Assembly (NCBI GenBank): GCA_016794445.1
Contig: JAEUKC010000287.1
Coordinates: 1 to 37,487 of the forward strand
DNA from: JADJMO01 sp016794445
GTDB taxonomy: Bacteria > Myxococcota_A > Polyangia > Polyangiales > JADJMO01
Length of the DNA stretch: 37,487 bases
Reading direction: 5' to 3'
Both the position numbers and the translations under genes were made by a program. The notes below the pieces were generated by a model that searched no databases, was not told where the DNA came from, and worked only from the letters and a program-made list of their open reading frames with translations. Of the stretch, positions 9,378 to 16,355 are shown one piece after another. The first letter of the stretch is position 1. The number at the start of each line of letters is the position of its first letter.

Positions 9378-11311
9378 TGGCCGTCCTCGGGACCGCAGGC
9401 CACGTCGATCACGGAAAGACCACGCTCGTCCACGCGCTCACGGGCGTGGACACCGATCGTCTGCCCGAGGAGAAGCGGCGTGGCATCACCATCGAGCTCG
9501 GTTTCGCCCCGATGGAGGTGGTCGATCGCGACGGCCGCACTCGGACCGTGGCGATCGTGGACGTGCCCGGTCACGAGCGCTTCGTCGGCACGATGGTGGC
9601 GGGTGCGCAGGGGGTCGACGTCGCGCTGCTGGTCGTCGCCGCCGACGCGGGCGTGATGCCCCAGACGCGGGAGCACCTGCTGGTGCTCGCCGGCCTCGGC
9701 GTGGAGACGCTGCTGGTCGCGATCACCCGCGCCGACCTCGCCGACGCCGAGACGCGGGCGCTGTGCCAGATCGACGTCGAGGAGGCGCTCTCCCGCACCC
9801 CGTGGCCGAAGGCGCCGGTGCTGCTCGTGAGCGCGCGCACCGGCGAAGGGCTCGAGGCTCTGCGGGCGGCGATCGCCACGGCCACGAGCACGGTCGACGT
9901 CCGCGCCCGTCGCGATCGGCCGGCGCGCCTCGCGATCGACCGGGCCTTCGCGCCCCGTGGTCAGGGCGTGGTCGTGACGGGCACGCTCGTCGCGGGTCAG
10001 ATCGCCGTGGGCGACGAGCTCGCGCTCCTGCCCGGTGACACACGGGTGCGCGTGCGCGGCCTGCACCAGCACGGCCAGGCCGTGCCGAAGGTCGTCGCGA
10101 CCGGGCGCGTCGCCGTGGCTCTGTCGGGCGTGGACCTCGCGGACCTGCACCGCGGCGAGACCCTCGCCAAGCCGGGCACGATGGCGATCGGGCGCGCCTT
10201 CGACGCCGTCCTCACCCGTGCGCGGGGGGGGCGCCCGTTCGGGCGTCGCGCGCGCATCGCCTTCCACCTCGGAACCGAGGAGGCCACGGGGCGCCTCGTG
10301 CCGATCGCGCCGATCGACTCGGACGAGCTGCGGACGACGATGGCGGGTGGGGAGACCTGGCTCGTGCGCGCCGTGTTCACCAGGCCGACCACCTTCGCGG
10401 CGGGAGACCGGGTGGTCGTGCGAGCCGACGGCCCGCTCGCCTCGGTGGGGACGACGCTCGGATCGCTCGTGGTGCTCCGGACCCACCCGGGGCGTCTCGT
10501 CGGTGGCCGGGCGCGGTACGCGGCGCGCCTGCGCGGACTCCTCGACCCGTCCGAGCTCGCGCGGGCCGAGCTCGAGATCGACCAGACCGGCCTCCTCGGA
10601 CTCTCGTCGCCGGAGCTCGCGCTGCGGTTGCCCGCACGGCACGTGACGAAGGAGCTCGCGAACAAGCTCGCGCCCGCGGAGGTGCGCAGCGGCAGCGGGC
10701 TCCGCTGGGTCGGCGCCGAGGCGCGCGCGCGGGCAGAGGCGGCGTTGCTCGCCCACGTGAGCCGCTACCACACGACCCACCCGGACGACGAAGGCGTGCC
10801 GCTCGCCGTGGCGCTCTCGGGGGTGCCGGCGAACGCCGCACCTGGGCTCGCGGAGGCCACCCTCGAGCGCGCCGTCGCCGAGGGGCGGCTCGCGCGTGAC
10901 GGCGACCGGATCCGCGCGGCAGGCTTCACGGCGCGCGCGAGGGCGGACGACCCGAAGGCCCTCGCCATGGCGGCGGCGTTCGCCGAGGCCGGGCTCGCCC
11001 CCCCGACGATGACGGAGCTCGCGCGCACGCTCGGGCTCGAGATCCCCCGGGCTCGCGCGCTCGGCCTGGCGCTCGCCGGGGCCTCGCGCCTCGTGCACGT
11101 GCAGGGCGATCTGTGGTTCGACGCAGCGGCCCTCGAGGAGCTGCGGGGGCGGGTCGTCGCGCTGCTGGAGCAGAAGGGCACGATGTCGACTGGTGAGTTC
11201 AAGGACCTCGTCGGCGCCTCGCGGAAGTACGTCGTGCCGCTCGCCGAGTGGCTGGACGCCCGCAAGGTCACGCTGCGCGTCGGCGACGTGCGCAAGCTCC
11301 GCGGCCGCTAG
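9377..11311 (+). CDS. selB: Selenocysteine-specific translation elongation factor SelB
   Basis: A 644-residue GTPase that delivers Sec-tRNA(Sec) to the ribosome at UGA codons with a SECIS element. The EF-Tu-like G domain is complete: GHVDHGKTT at 8-16, RRGITIELGF, DVPGHERF, and TRADL in place of NKxD. Beta-barrel domains II and III follow, and the C-terminal ~220 residues are the winged-helix repeats that bind the SECIS RNA. Length is normal for SelB. The ATG overlaps the stop of the lytic transglycosylase. No selA, selD, selC or recognisable selenoprotein gene was found in the window, so the rest of the pathway must be elsewhere. The TAG stop shares a CTAG with the stop of the converging permease gene. 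Confidence 0.95.
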   Translation: MAVLGTAGHVDHGKTTLVHALTGVDTDRLPEEKRRGITIELGFAPMEVVDRDGRTRTVAIVDVPGHERFVGTMVAGAQGVDVALLVVAADAGVMPQTREHLLVLAGLGVETLLVAITRADLADAETRALCQIDVEEALSRTPWPKAPVLLVSARTGEGLEALRAAIATATSTVDVRARRDRPARLAIDRAFAPRGQGVVVTGTLVAGQIAVGDELALLPGDTRVRVRGLHQHGQAVPKVVATGRVAVALSGVDLADLHRGETLAKPGTMAIGRAFDAVLTRARGGRPFGRRARIAFHLGTEEATGRLVPIAPIDSDELRTTMAGGETWLVRAVFTRPTTFAAGDRVVVRADGPLASVGTTLGSLVVLRTHPGRLVGGRARYAARLRGLLDPSELARAELEIDQTGLLGLSSPELALRLPARHVTKELANKLAPAEVRSGSGLRWVGAEARARAEAALLAHVSRYHTTHPDDEGVPLAVALSGVPANAAPGLAEATLERAVAEGRLARDGDRIRAAGFTARARADDPKALAMAAAFAEAGLAPPTMTELARTLGLEIPRARALGLALAGASRLVHVQGDLWFDAAALEELRGRVVALLEQKGTMSTGEFKDLVGASRKYVVPLAEWLDARKVTLRVGDVRKLRGR

Positions 11312-12072
11312 ACGCCGCGCCGATCGGCGAGCGCCTGCACCGTGACCGCCGCGAGCGTGAGCGCACCGGCGCCCACCATCAGCACGTGGGGCGCGCGCAC
11401 GAGCGTGCCGACGCCCTGATCGACGAGGGCGCCGAGGGAGACGCCGTCGGCGGGGCCGAGGCCGAGGAAGGCGAGGGCCGCGTCCGACACCAGCAGCGCC
11501 GACGCCGTCGAGCCGAGCTGCGCGCGGGCGGTCGGCAACGCGGCGGGGATCGCGTGCCGGAGCAGCACCTGCAAGGGGGGGGCACCGAGGGCGCGCGCGG
11601 CCTCGACGTACGCGAGCCCGCGGATCACCCGGAGCTCCGCGAGCGCCAGCCGCGCGAAGGGCGCCCACGCGGTCAGCGAAAGCACCACGGCGACGTGCAG
11701 GCGCGAGGGCCGGGGCACCGCAGCCACCAGCGCGAGGGCGAGGACGAACGACGGGAACGCCTGCAGCCCGTCGCAGAGCCGGGTCAGGGCGCGCGCCGCG
11801 ACGCCTCCGCGGAGGCCGGCCGCGGCGCCGAGGGTGGTCCCGAGGACGAGCGAGAAGGCCGCCACCACGAGCGCGAGCAGGAGCCCGCGGAGCAACGCCT
11901 CCGTGGCCACCGCGAGCAGATCGACCCCGCCGTCGCCGCAGCCGAGGGGGTGACGCAGCGAAGGACGCGCGAGCTCGTCGACCAGCACGATTCGCCGCGG
12001 ATCCGCGGCCCGCGCGAAGCGGAGCGCCGTCGCCACGACCAGGACGAGCAGGAGTGGCCACGCGCGCCGCAC
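11308..12072 (-). CDS. ABC transporter permease, DppC/OppC-like
   Basis: A 254-residue inner-membrane protein with about six hydrophobic segments and the BPD_transp_1 EAA loop (EAARALGAPPLQVLLRHAIP, about residues 157-176), typical of DppC/OppC/NikC permeases of the peptide/nickel ABC family. It is somewhat shorter than classic DppC. The start is GTG at 12072, one base after the DppB-like stop, so the two subunits are surely co-translated. It would pair with the DppB-like protein to form the membrane channel. No ATPase gene or SBP_bac_5 substrate-binding gene is next to it. The stop is TAG and lies within the CTAG that also ends selB. Confidence 0.88.
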   Translation of the reverse strand: MRRAWPLLLVLVVATALRFARAADPRRIVLVDELARPSLRHPLGCGDGGVDLLAVATEALLRGLLLALVVAAFSLVLGTTLGAAAGLRGGVAARALTRLCDGLQAFPSFVLALALVAAVPRPSRLHVAVVLSLTAWAPFARLALAELRVIRGLAYVEAARALGAPPLQVLLRHAIPAALPTARAQLGSTASALLVSDAALAFLGLGPADGVSLGALVDQGVGTLVRAPHVLMVGAGALTLAAVTVQALADRRGV

Positions 12073-12073
12073 G

Positions 12074-13012
12074 TCAGCGGGCCCTCGGATCGATCGCGGC
12101 GTGGAGCTGCACCCCGAGCGCCTGGACGACGACGAACAAGGTCGCCGACACGAGGACGCAGGCCTGCAGGACGGGCAGATCGCGCGCCGCGAGCGCGTCG
12201 ACGAGCACGGTGCCGAGGCCCCTTCGCTCGAGCAGCCGCTCGAGGACGACCGCGCCGCCGAGCAACGCGCCGAGCTGGGCCGCCAGCACCGTCACGAGCG
12301 GGCCCGCGCACGTGGGCAGGGCGTGGACGAGCCAGATGGCGGCGCGCGAGCGGCCCTTGGCCCGCGCGACGCGGAGGAACGGGCTCTCTCGCGCCTCGAG
12401 CAGCGTCGCTCGCGCCATGCGCCCCACGGCGGCGCCGAGTGGCAGGCCGAGCAGGAGCCCGGCGAAGAGGAGACCGCGCAGACCCGCGTCGGGATCGGCG
12501 GGCAAGGGGACCCACCGCAGCCGCACCGCGAGGGCCCAGGTGACGACCGGCGCGAACGCCAGCAAGGGCACCGAGGCGCCGAGCACGATGCAGCGCTCCG
12601 CGAGGCGACGCAGCAAGCCAAACGTGGACGCCACCGAGACGAGGCCGGCGCCCACGCCCAGGACCGCCCCGAAGCCCACCGAGACCCCCGCCAGGCGCGC
12701 CGTGTCCGGCAGTGACTCCACGACGATGGTGAGCGCGTCGCGGCTCGGCGTCCGCAGCGAGGCGCCGGCCTGGCCGTGGAGCAGGCCGGCGACGAAGCGG
12801 AGGTACTGCGTGAACAGCGGATCGTCGAGGTGGAGCCGCGCGCGGAGGGCAGCCCGCTCGGCCAGGGTGGCCTGTTCGCCGAGGACGACGAGGGTGGGGT
12901 CGCCGGGCAACAGCCGGAAGGCGAAGAACACCACGGTCGCGACGACGAGGACGACCAAGAGACCCGTGGCGAGCTGCGCAGCGAGCCGACCGAGGGTCGA
13001 TCGCCCGCCCAT
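12074..13012 (-). CDS. ABC transporter permease, DppB/OppB-like
   Basis: A 312-residue inner-membrane permease. The N-terminus has the usual DppB pattern: a first membrane helix (LLVVLVVATVVFFAF) followed by RLLPGDPT. Several further helices and the EAA-like loop EARESPFLRVARAKG (about residues 207-221) match the BPD_transp_1 family. ATG at 13012 is only 3 bases after the stop of the upstream Cys-rich lipoprotein, and the DppC-like gene follows after one base, so the three genes form one operon. Substrate is unknown; peptide, nickel or other small solutes are the family range. Confidence 0.88.
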   Translation of the reverse strand: MGGRSTLGRLAAQLATGLLVVLVVATVVFFAFRLLPGDPTLVVLGEQATLAERAALRARLHLDDPLFTQYLRFVAGLLHGQAGASLRTPSRDALTIVVESLPDTARLAGVSVGFGAVLGVGAGLVSVASTFGLLRRLAERCIVLGASVPLLAFAPVVTWALAVRLRWVPLPADPDAGLRGLLFAGLLLGLPLGAAVGRMARATLLEARESPFLRVARAKGRSRAAIWLVHALPTCAGPLVTVLAAQLGALLGGAVVLERLLERRGLGTVLVDALAARDLPVLQACVLVSATLFVVVQALGVQLHAAIDPRAR

Positions 13013-13015
13013 GTC

Positions 13016-13441
13016 TCAGGGCAGGCAGAGCTGGAAGTCGGTGGTGCTGTCGATGACGCGGCCGTCGCGCGCCGCGGCGCCGACGCAGGCGTAGCCGTCA
13101 CGGCAGTCGCTCGACTTCTCGCAGGTGCGCACGCAGAAGCGGCGGGCGAAGCGTGAGCCGCTTCCGCTCGGGAGCACGGGTTCGCCGGTCGTGGCGTGGA
13201 ACTCCACGCACACCGACTCGCCAGGGCAGGAATTGGGGTTGCAGTTGAAGATGGTGCAGTAGCCGCCGGTCATCGACGTGTCGCAGAAGCGGTCGCCCTG
13301 GACGCTGCAGTCGGTGCCCACCTGGCAGCTGTCGCCGACCTCGGGCTTGCAGCCCACGCCGAAGACCGCGAGGCCGAGCACGAGCCCTAGCGCGCGCACG
13401 GTCGCGAGAGGCGCGGTCGCGGACAGGTCGAGAACCGTCAT
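13016..13441 (-). CDS. Small Cys-rich lipoprotein
   Basis: A 141-residue protein with a lipoprotein signal ending in FGVGC. The mature part has twelve further cysteines, enough for six disulfides, in clusters such as GDSCQVGTDC and CEKSSDCRDGYAC. This pattern is common in secreted Cys-rich lipoproteins of myxobacteria. The ATG at 13441 gives a signal with a longish N-region; a GTG fourteen codons in is a possible alternative start. The stop is 3 bases before the DppB-like start, placing it first in an operon with two permeases. It might act as an extracytoplasmic accessory or binding component, but it does not resemble any solute-binding protein. Confidence 0.82.
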   Translation of the reverse strand: MTVLDLSATAPLATVRALGLVLGLAVFGVGCKPEVGDSCQVGTDCSVQGDRFCDTSMTGGYCTIFNCNPNSCPGESVCVEFHATTGEPVLPSGSGSRFARRFCVRTCEKSSDCRDGYACVGAAARDGRVIDSTTDFQLCLP

Positions 13442-13521
13442 CGGCGCGCACCCTAGAGCATGGTTGCACCAGCGTCGAGCCCGCCGAAGCGCCGCCGTGG
13501 GCGCTCCACCGAGGTGGCGCG

Positions 13522-13550
13522 TTGACCCTCGCGCGACCGCCCAGTAGAAG
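13522..13550 (+). promoter_or_regulatory. Candidate sigma70-type promoter for the ferredoxin gene
   Basis: TTGACC at 13522-13527 and TAGAAG at 13545-13550 are separated by exactly 17 bases. They match 5 of 6 and 4 of 6 consensus positions. The predicted transcription start would be around 13556-13558, only a few bases before the ATG at 13560, and no Shine-Dalgarno sequence is present, so the mRNA could be leaderless. Confidence 0.4.
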
Positions 13551-13559
13551 CGTCCCGCG

Positions 13560-13865
13560 ATGGCGACCCACATCACCGAAGAGTGCATCAACTGCGGGGC
13601 TTGCGAGCCGGAGTGTCCGAACCAGGCCATCTCGCAGGGCGACGAGATCTACGTCATCAACCCGGACCGCTGCACCGAGTGCGTGGGCTTCTACGACCAC
13701 GAGGAGTGCCAGGCGGTCTGTCCGGTCGAGTGCTGCCTGCCCGACCCGAAGCGCCCCGAGAACGAGGCCCAGCTCATCGCGCGCGCGATCGAGCTGCACC
13801 CGGACGACGCCGAGCTGAAGGCGCGCGCCGACAAGAACGAGTACGCGTCTCGCTTCCGCAAGTGA
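13560..13865 (+). CDS. YfhL-family 2[4Fe-4S] ferredoxin
   Basis: A 101-residue bacterial-type ferredoxin. The first cluster motif is CINCGACEPECP and the second is CTECVGFYDHEECQAVCP, with the insertion between Cys residues that is typical of YfhL-type ferredoxins. The C-terminal tail is helical and charged. It serves as a low-potential electron carrier in the cytoplasm; the partner is not evident from the neighbours. Start is ATG at 13560 with no clear ribosome binding site. The TGA stop overlaps the GTG start of the following lipoprotein gene (GTGA). Confidence 0.95.
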   Translation: MATHITEECINCGACEPECPNQAISQGDEIYVINPDRCTECVGFYDHEECQAVCPVECCLPDPKRPENEAQLIARAIELHPDDAELKARADKNEYASRFRK

Positions 13866-14596
13866 ACGCGCGGGCGCGCGCCGCGCTCTTCGGGGCGCTC
13901 GTGGGCGGCCTGTGCGGCTGCGCCACGACCACGCCCGCGCTGTTCGAGCCGCGCGCGGCTGCGCCCAACGAGGCCCACCTCACCGCAGGGGGGGCTGCGC
14001 TGGTCCCGCTGCAGCCGGTCACCGATCCGGACGGCGTCGGCCACGTGGTCAAGCCGGGCATGGGCAGCGTCGTGCGCGCCACGTTCGGGCTCGGGGGCCG
14101 CACCGAGGCCACCCTGCGCTACGGCGGCCGCGACCTCGGCCTCGGTGTGCGATGGAACGCGCTCGAACAGCGCACCGAGCAGGCCGGCGTCCTCGGGCTC
14201 TTGCTCGGCATCGAGGCGCGCGGGAGGCTCGCGGTCCGCCCTGACGACGCGATCGTGCATCGCGACGACGCGCGCGGTTACGGGGCCACGCTACCCCTCG
14301 CGGTCACCTTCCAGAGCGACGCGGGACTCGTGACGGCGTGGGGCGCCGTGCAGCTCGGCGTCGAGCGCATCGCCGGGCCATTCCAGGCCGACGCGAGCAG
14401 CGCCCCGCTCGAGCTGCGGCTGATCCGCGGGTTCGTGGTCGGGCAGATCGGGATCGGGATCGGCTTCCGCCGCGTGCGGGTGCTCGCCGAGATGGGCATC
14501 GAGCGCGACTGGGTCGGCGGCACGCTCGGAGGGATCGATCGGTCGTTCGCCGTGACGAGCCTCGCCCCGGCGTTCGCGATCGCGATCCGCCTCTGA
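13862..14596 (+). CDS. Lipoprotein, probable outer-membrane beta-rich protein
   Basis: A 244-residue protein starting at a GTG that overlaps the ferredoxin stop. The signal ends in the lipobox GGLCGC (Cys20). The mature part alternates polar and hydrophobic residues with many Gly and Arg (for example VRATFGLGGRTEATLRYGG and VVGQIGIGIGFRRVRVLAEMG), like beta-strands of a small outer-membrane barrel. I do not recognise a family. Co-translation with the ferredoxin may be only an effect of dense packing, since the two products act in different compartments. Confidence 0.75.
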   Translation: MNARARAALFGALVGGLCGCATTTPALFEPRAAAPNEAHLTAGGAALVPLQPVTDPDGVGHVVKPGMGSVVRATFGLGGRTEATLRYGGRDLGLGVRWNALEQRTEQAGVLGLLLGIEARGRLAVRPDDAIVHRDDARGYGATLPLAVTFQSDAGLVTAWGAVQLGVERIAGPFQADASSAPLELRLIRGFVVGQIGIGIGFRRVRVLAEMGIERDWVGGTLGGIDRSFAVTSLAPAFAIAIRL

Positions 14597-14639
14597 CGCC
14601 CCATGGAGGCGGCCGAGGCTTCGCTCCACTTCGTTTCGC

Positions 14640-16310
14640 TCAGCTCGGACGACGGAAGCTCGCCACGTAGTACGCGTCGGTGCCGTGGAGGTGGGTGAGC
14701 AAGCGCCCGTCGGTCGCGTCGGGCCCGAACAGCTTCGCGGCGATGGGGGCGTCGAACGGGATTGGCTCGAGGCGCCCGGGGTGTTCGGCGAGCACGCGCT
14801 GCACGACCGCCTCGCACTCGTCGCGGAGCACGCTGCAGACGGCGTACACCAGCCGACCGCCCGGCCGCACCGCGAGCGCCGCGTTGGCGAGGATCTGGGC
14901 CTGCATGCCCTGCAGACCGGGCAGATCGGCCGCCTTGCGACGGGTCTGGATCTCGGGCCGTCGACGGATGGTGCCCGTGCCGCTGCACGGCGCGTCGACC
15001 AGCACGCGATCGAACGCCGCGGGCGGCACCTCGCCGACGCCGACCGACCAGTCGACGGCGTAGGCCTTGGCGGGAGGCAGTCCGAGGCGCTCGAGCTCGC
15101 GACCGAGCCGCGTGAGCTTGTCGGGGTGGAGGTCGGCCACCTCGAGCCGACCGCCACCGTCGGGGGATTCAGCATCGATCAGCTCGGCCAGCAGCGACGC
15201 CTTGTTCCCGCGACCCGCGCACGCGTCGAGCACGACGTCGCGAGGACCGGCGCCGAGGAGCAGCGCGAGGAGCTGCGAGCCCTCTTCTTGCACCGTGAAG
15301 CGCCCGTCGTCGTGACCGGGGAGGGCGTGCGGATCGCCGATGCCGCGCGCGCGGATGGCCAGGGGAGAGAACGCGCCCGCCTCGATCTTGGCGACGCCGC
15401 TGGCCTGCGCGGCCGCGGTGAGCTCGGCGAGCCAGGCGTCGCGCGTCTCCTCGTCGGCGCGGCCGCGCACCCGGCGCACGCGCAGGTGGACGGGCGGCGG
15501 ATACGGACCGGCGGTGAGGAGGGCCTCGGTCGCGTCGGCGCCGATGGAGCGCTCGAGCGCGCGGCGCAGCCACGGCGCCGTGGCCTCGCGGAACGCGACG
15601 GGGGGACGAGGGAGCGGCGCCTTCTCGGCGGTCACCGCCACCGCCCGCAGCGCGCCGTTGGCGAAGCCCGAGACCGCGCGCCCCCGCGTGGTGCGGATTG
15701 CCTCGACGGCCTCGCTCACCGCCGCGAACGCGGGGATGCGCGTGTAGTGCAGCTGGTAGGCGGCGACGAGCAGCAGGGCGCGCGTGCGCGGATCGAGCGC
15801 CCCGATGCCGCGCGGCGTGGCCTCCTCGATCGAGCGCTCGAGGAGCGGGCGGAGCCGCAACGTGCCGTAGGCGAGCTCGGTGGCGAGCGCGCGGTCACGC
15901 GGCGAGAGATCGGTCGCGCGGCGCAGCTCGTGGTCGAGGACGGCGGCGGCGAACGCGTCGTCCTTCTCGACGCGCGCGACGACCTCGGCGGCCACGTTCC
16001 GCGCGGTGACGGGGAGGGCGCTGCCTCCCCGGCGGAAAGGCTTGCGGAAATCGGGGCCGCGCTGCGGGCTGCGCGGCGCGTCTGCCCCGCGAGCCTCCCA
16101 GGCACCGCGCGGCTCGCTCGCCCGCGGCCCACGGTTCACGGGCTTCGGGCGAGGGTCTTCGGCTGGCTTCTCGGCAGGGGCTTCGCGGGCACCGGGACCG
16201 GCGGGGGGAGCTTCGGAACGGGGCCCGGCCGGGGGACGCGTGGACCGGACGCGGATCGTCTCCACCTCGATCTGGCGGGGACGTGGCTTGCCCGGGGGCC
16301 CTGAGCTCAT
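14640..16310 (-). CDS. rsmB: 16S rRNA m5C967 methyltransferase RsmB with long N-terminal extension
   Basis: A 556-residue protein, about 100 longer than E. coli RsmB. Residues 1-95 are a Pro/Arg/Ala-rich, probably disordered extension. A NusB-like RNA-binding domain follows (about 98-235), then the SAM-dependent methyltransferase domain with the SAM loop DACAGRGNKAS, motif IV DAPCSGTG (Cys442, product release) and motif VI VCSVLRDE (Cys492, the nucleophile in this family). The enzyme methylates C5 of cytosine 967 in 16S rRNA. ATG at 16310 follows AAGGAG directly. It lies 45 bases downstream of rseP on the same strand and may be co-transcribed. Confidence 0.92.
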   Translation of the reverse strand: MSSGPPGKPRPRQIEVETIRVRSTRPPAGPRSEAPPAGPGAREAPAEKPAEDPRPKPVNRGPRASEPRGAWEARGADAPRSPQRGPDFRKPFRRGGSALPVTARNVAAEVVARVEKDDAFAAAVLDHELRRATDLSPRDRALATELAYGTLRLRPLLERSIEEATPRGIGALDPRTRALLLVAAYQLHYTRIPAFAAVSEAVEAIRTTRGRAVSGFANGALRAVAVTAEKAPLPRPPVAFREATAPWLRRALERSIGADATEALLTAGPYPPPVHLRVRRVRGRADEETRDAWLAELTAAAQASGVAKIEAGAFSPLAIRARGIGDPHALPGHDDGRFTVQEEGSQLLALLLGAGPRDVVLDACAGRGNKASLLAELIDAESPDGGGRLEVADLHPDKLTRLGRELERLGLPPAKAYAVDWSVGVGEVPPAAFDRVLVDAPCSGTGTIRRRPEIQTRRKAADLPGLQGMQAQILANAALAVRPGGRLVYAVCSVLRDECEAVVQRVLAEHPGRLEPIPFDAPIAAKLFGPDATDGRLLTHLHGTDAYYVASFRRPS

Positions 16311-16355
16311 CTCCTTTCCGATGCCACGTCGGTGGTTCCGAAGCGAGGAGAAGTT

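Noticed and set aside
14597..14639. Pyrimidine-rich CTTCGCTCCACTTCG stretch before the end of rsmB as a regulatory repeat
   Set aside because: Short, found once in the window, and without clear pairing.
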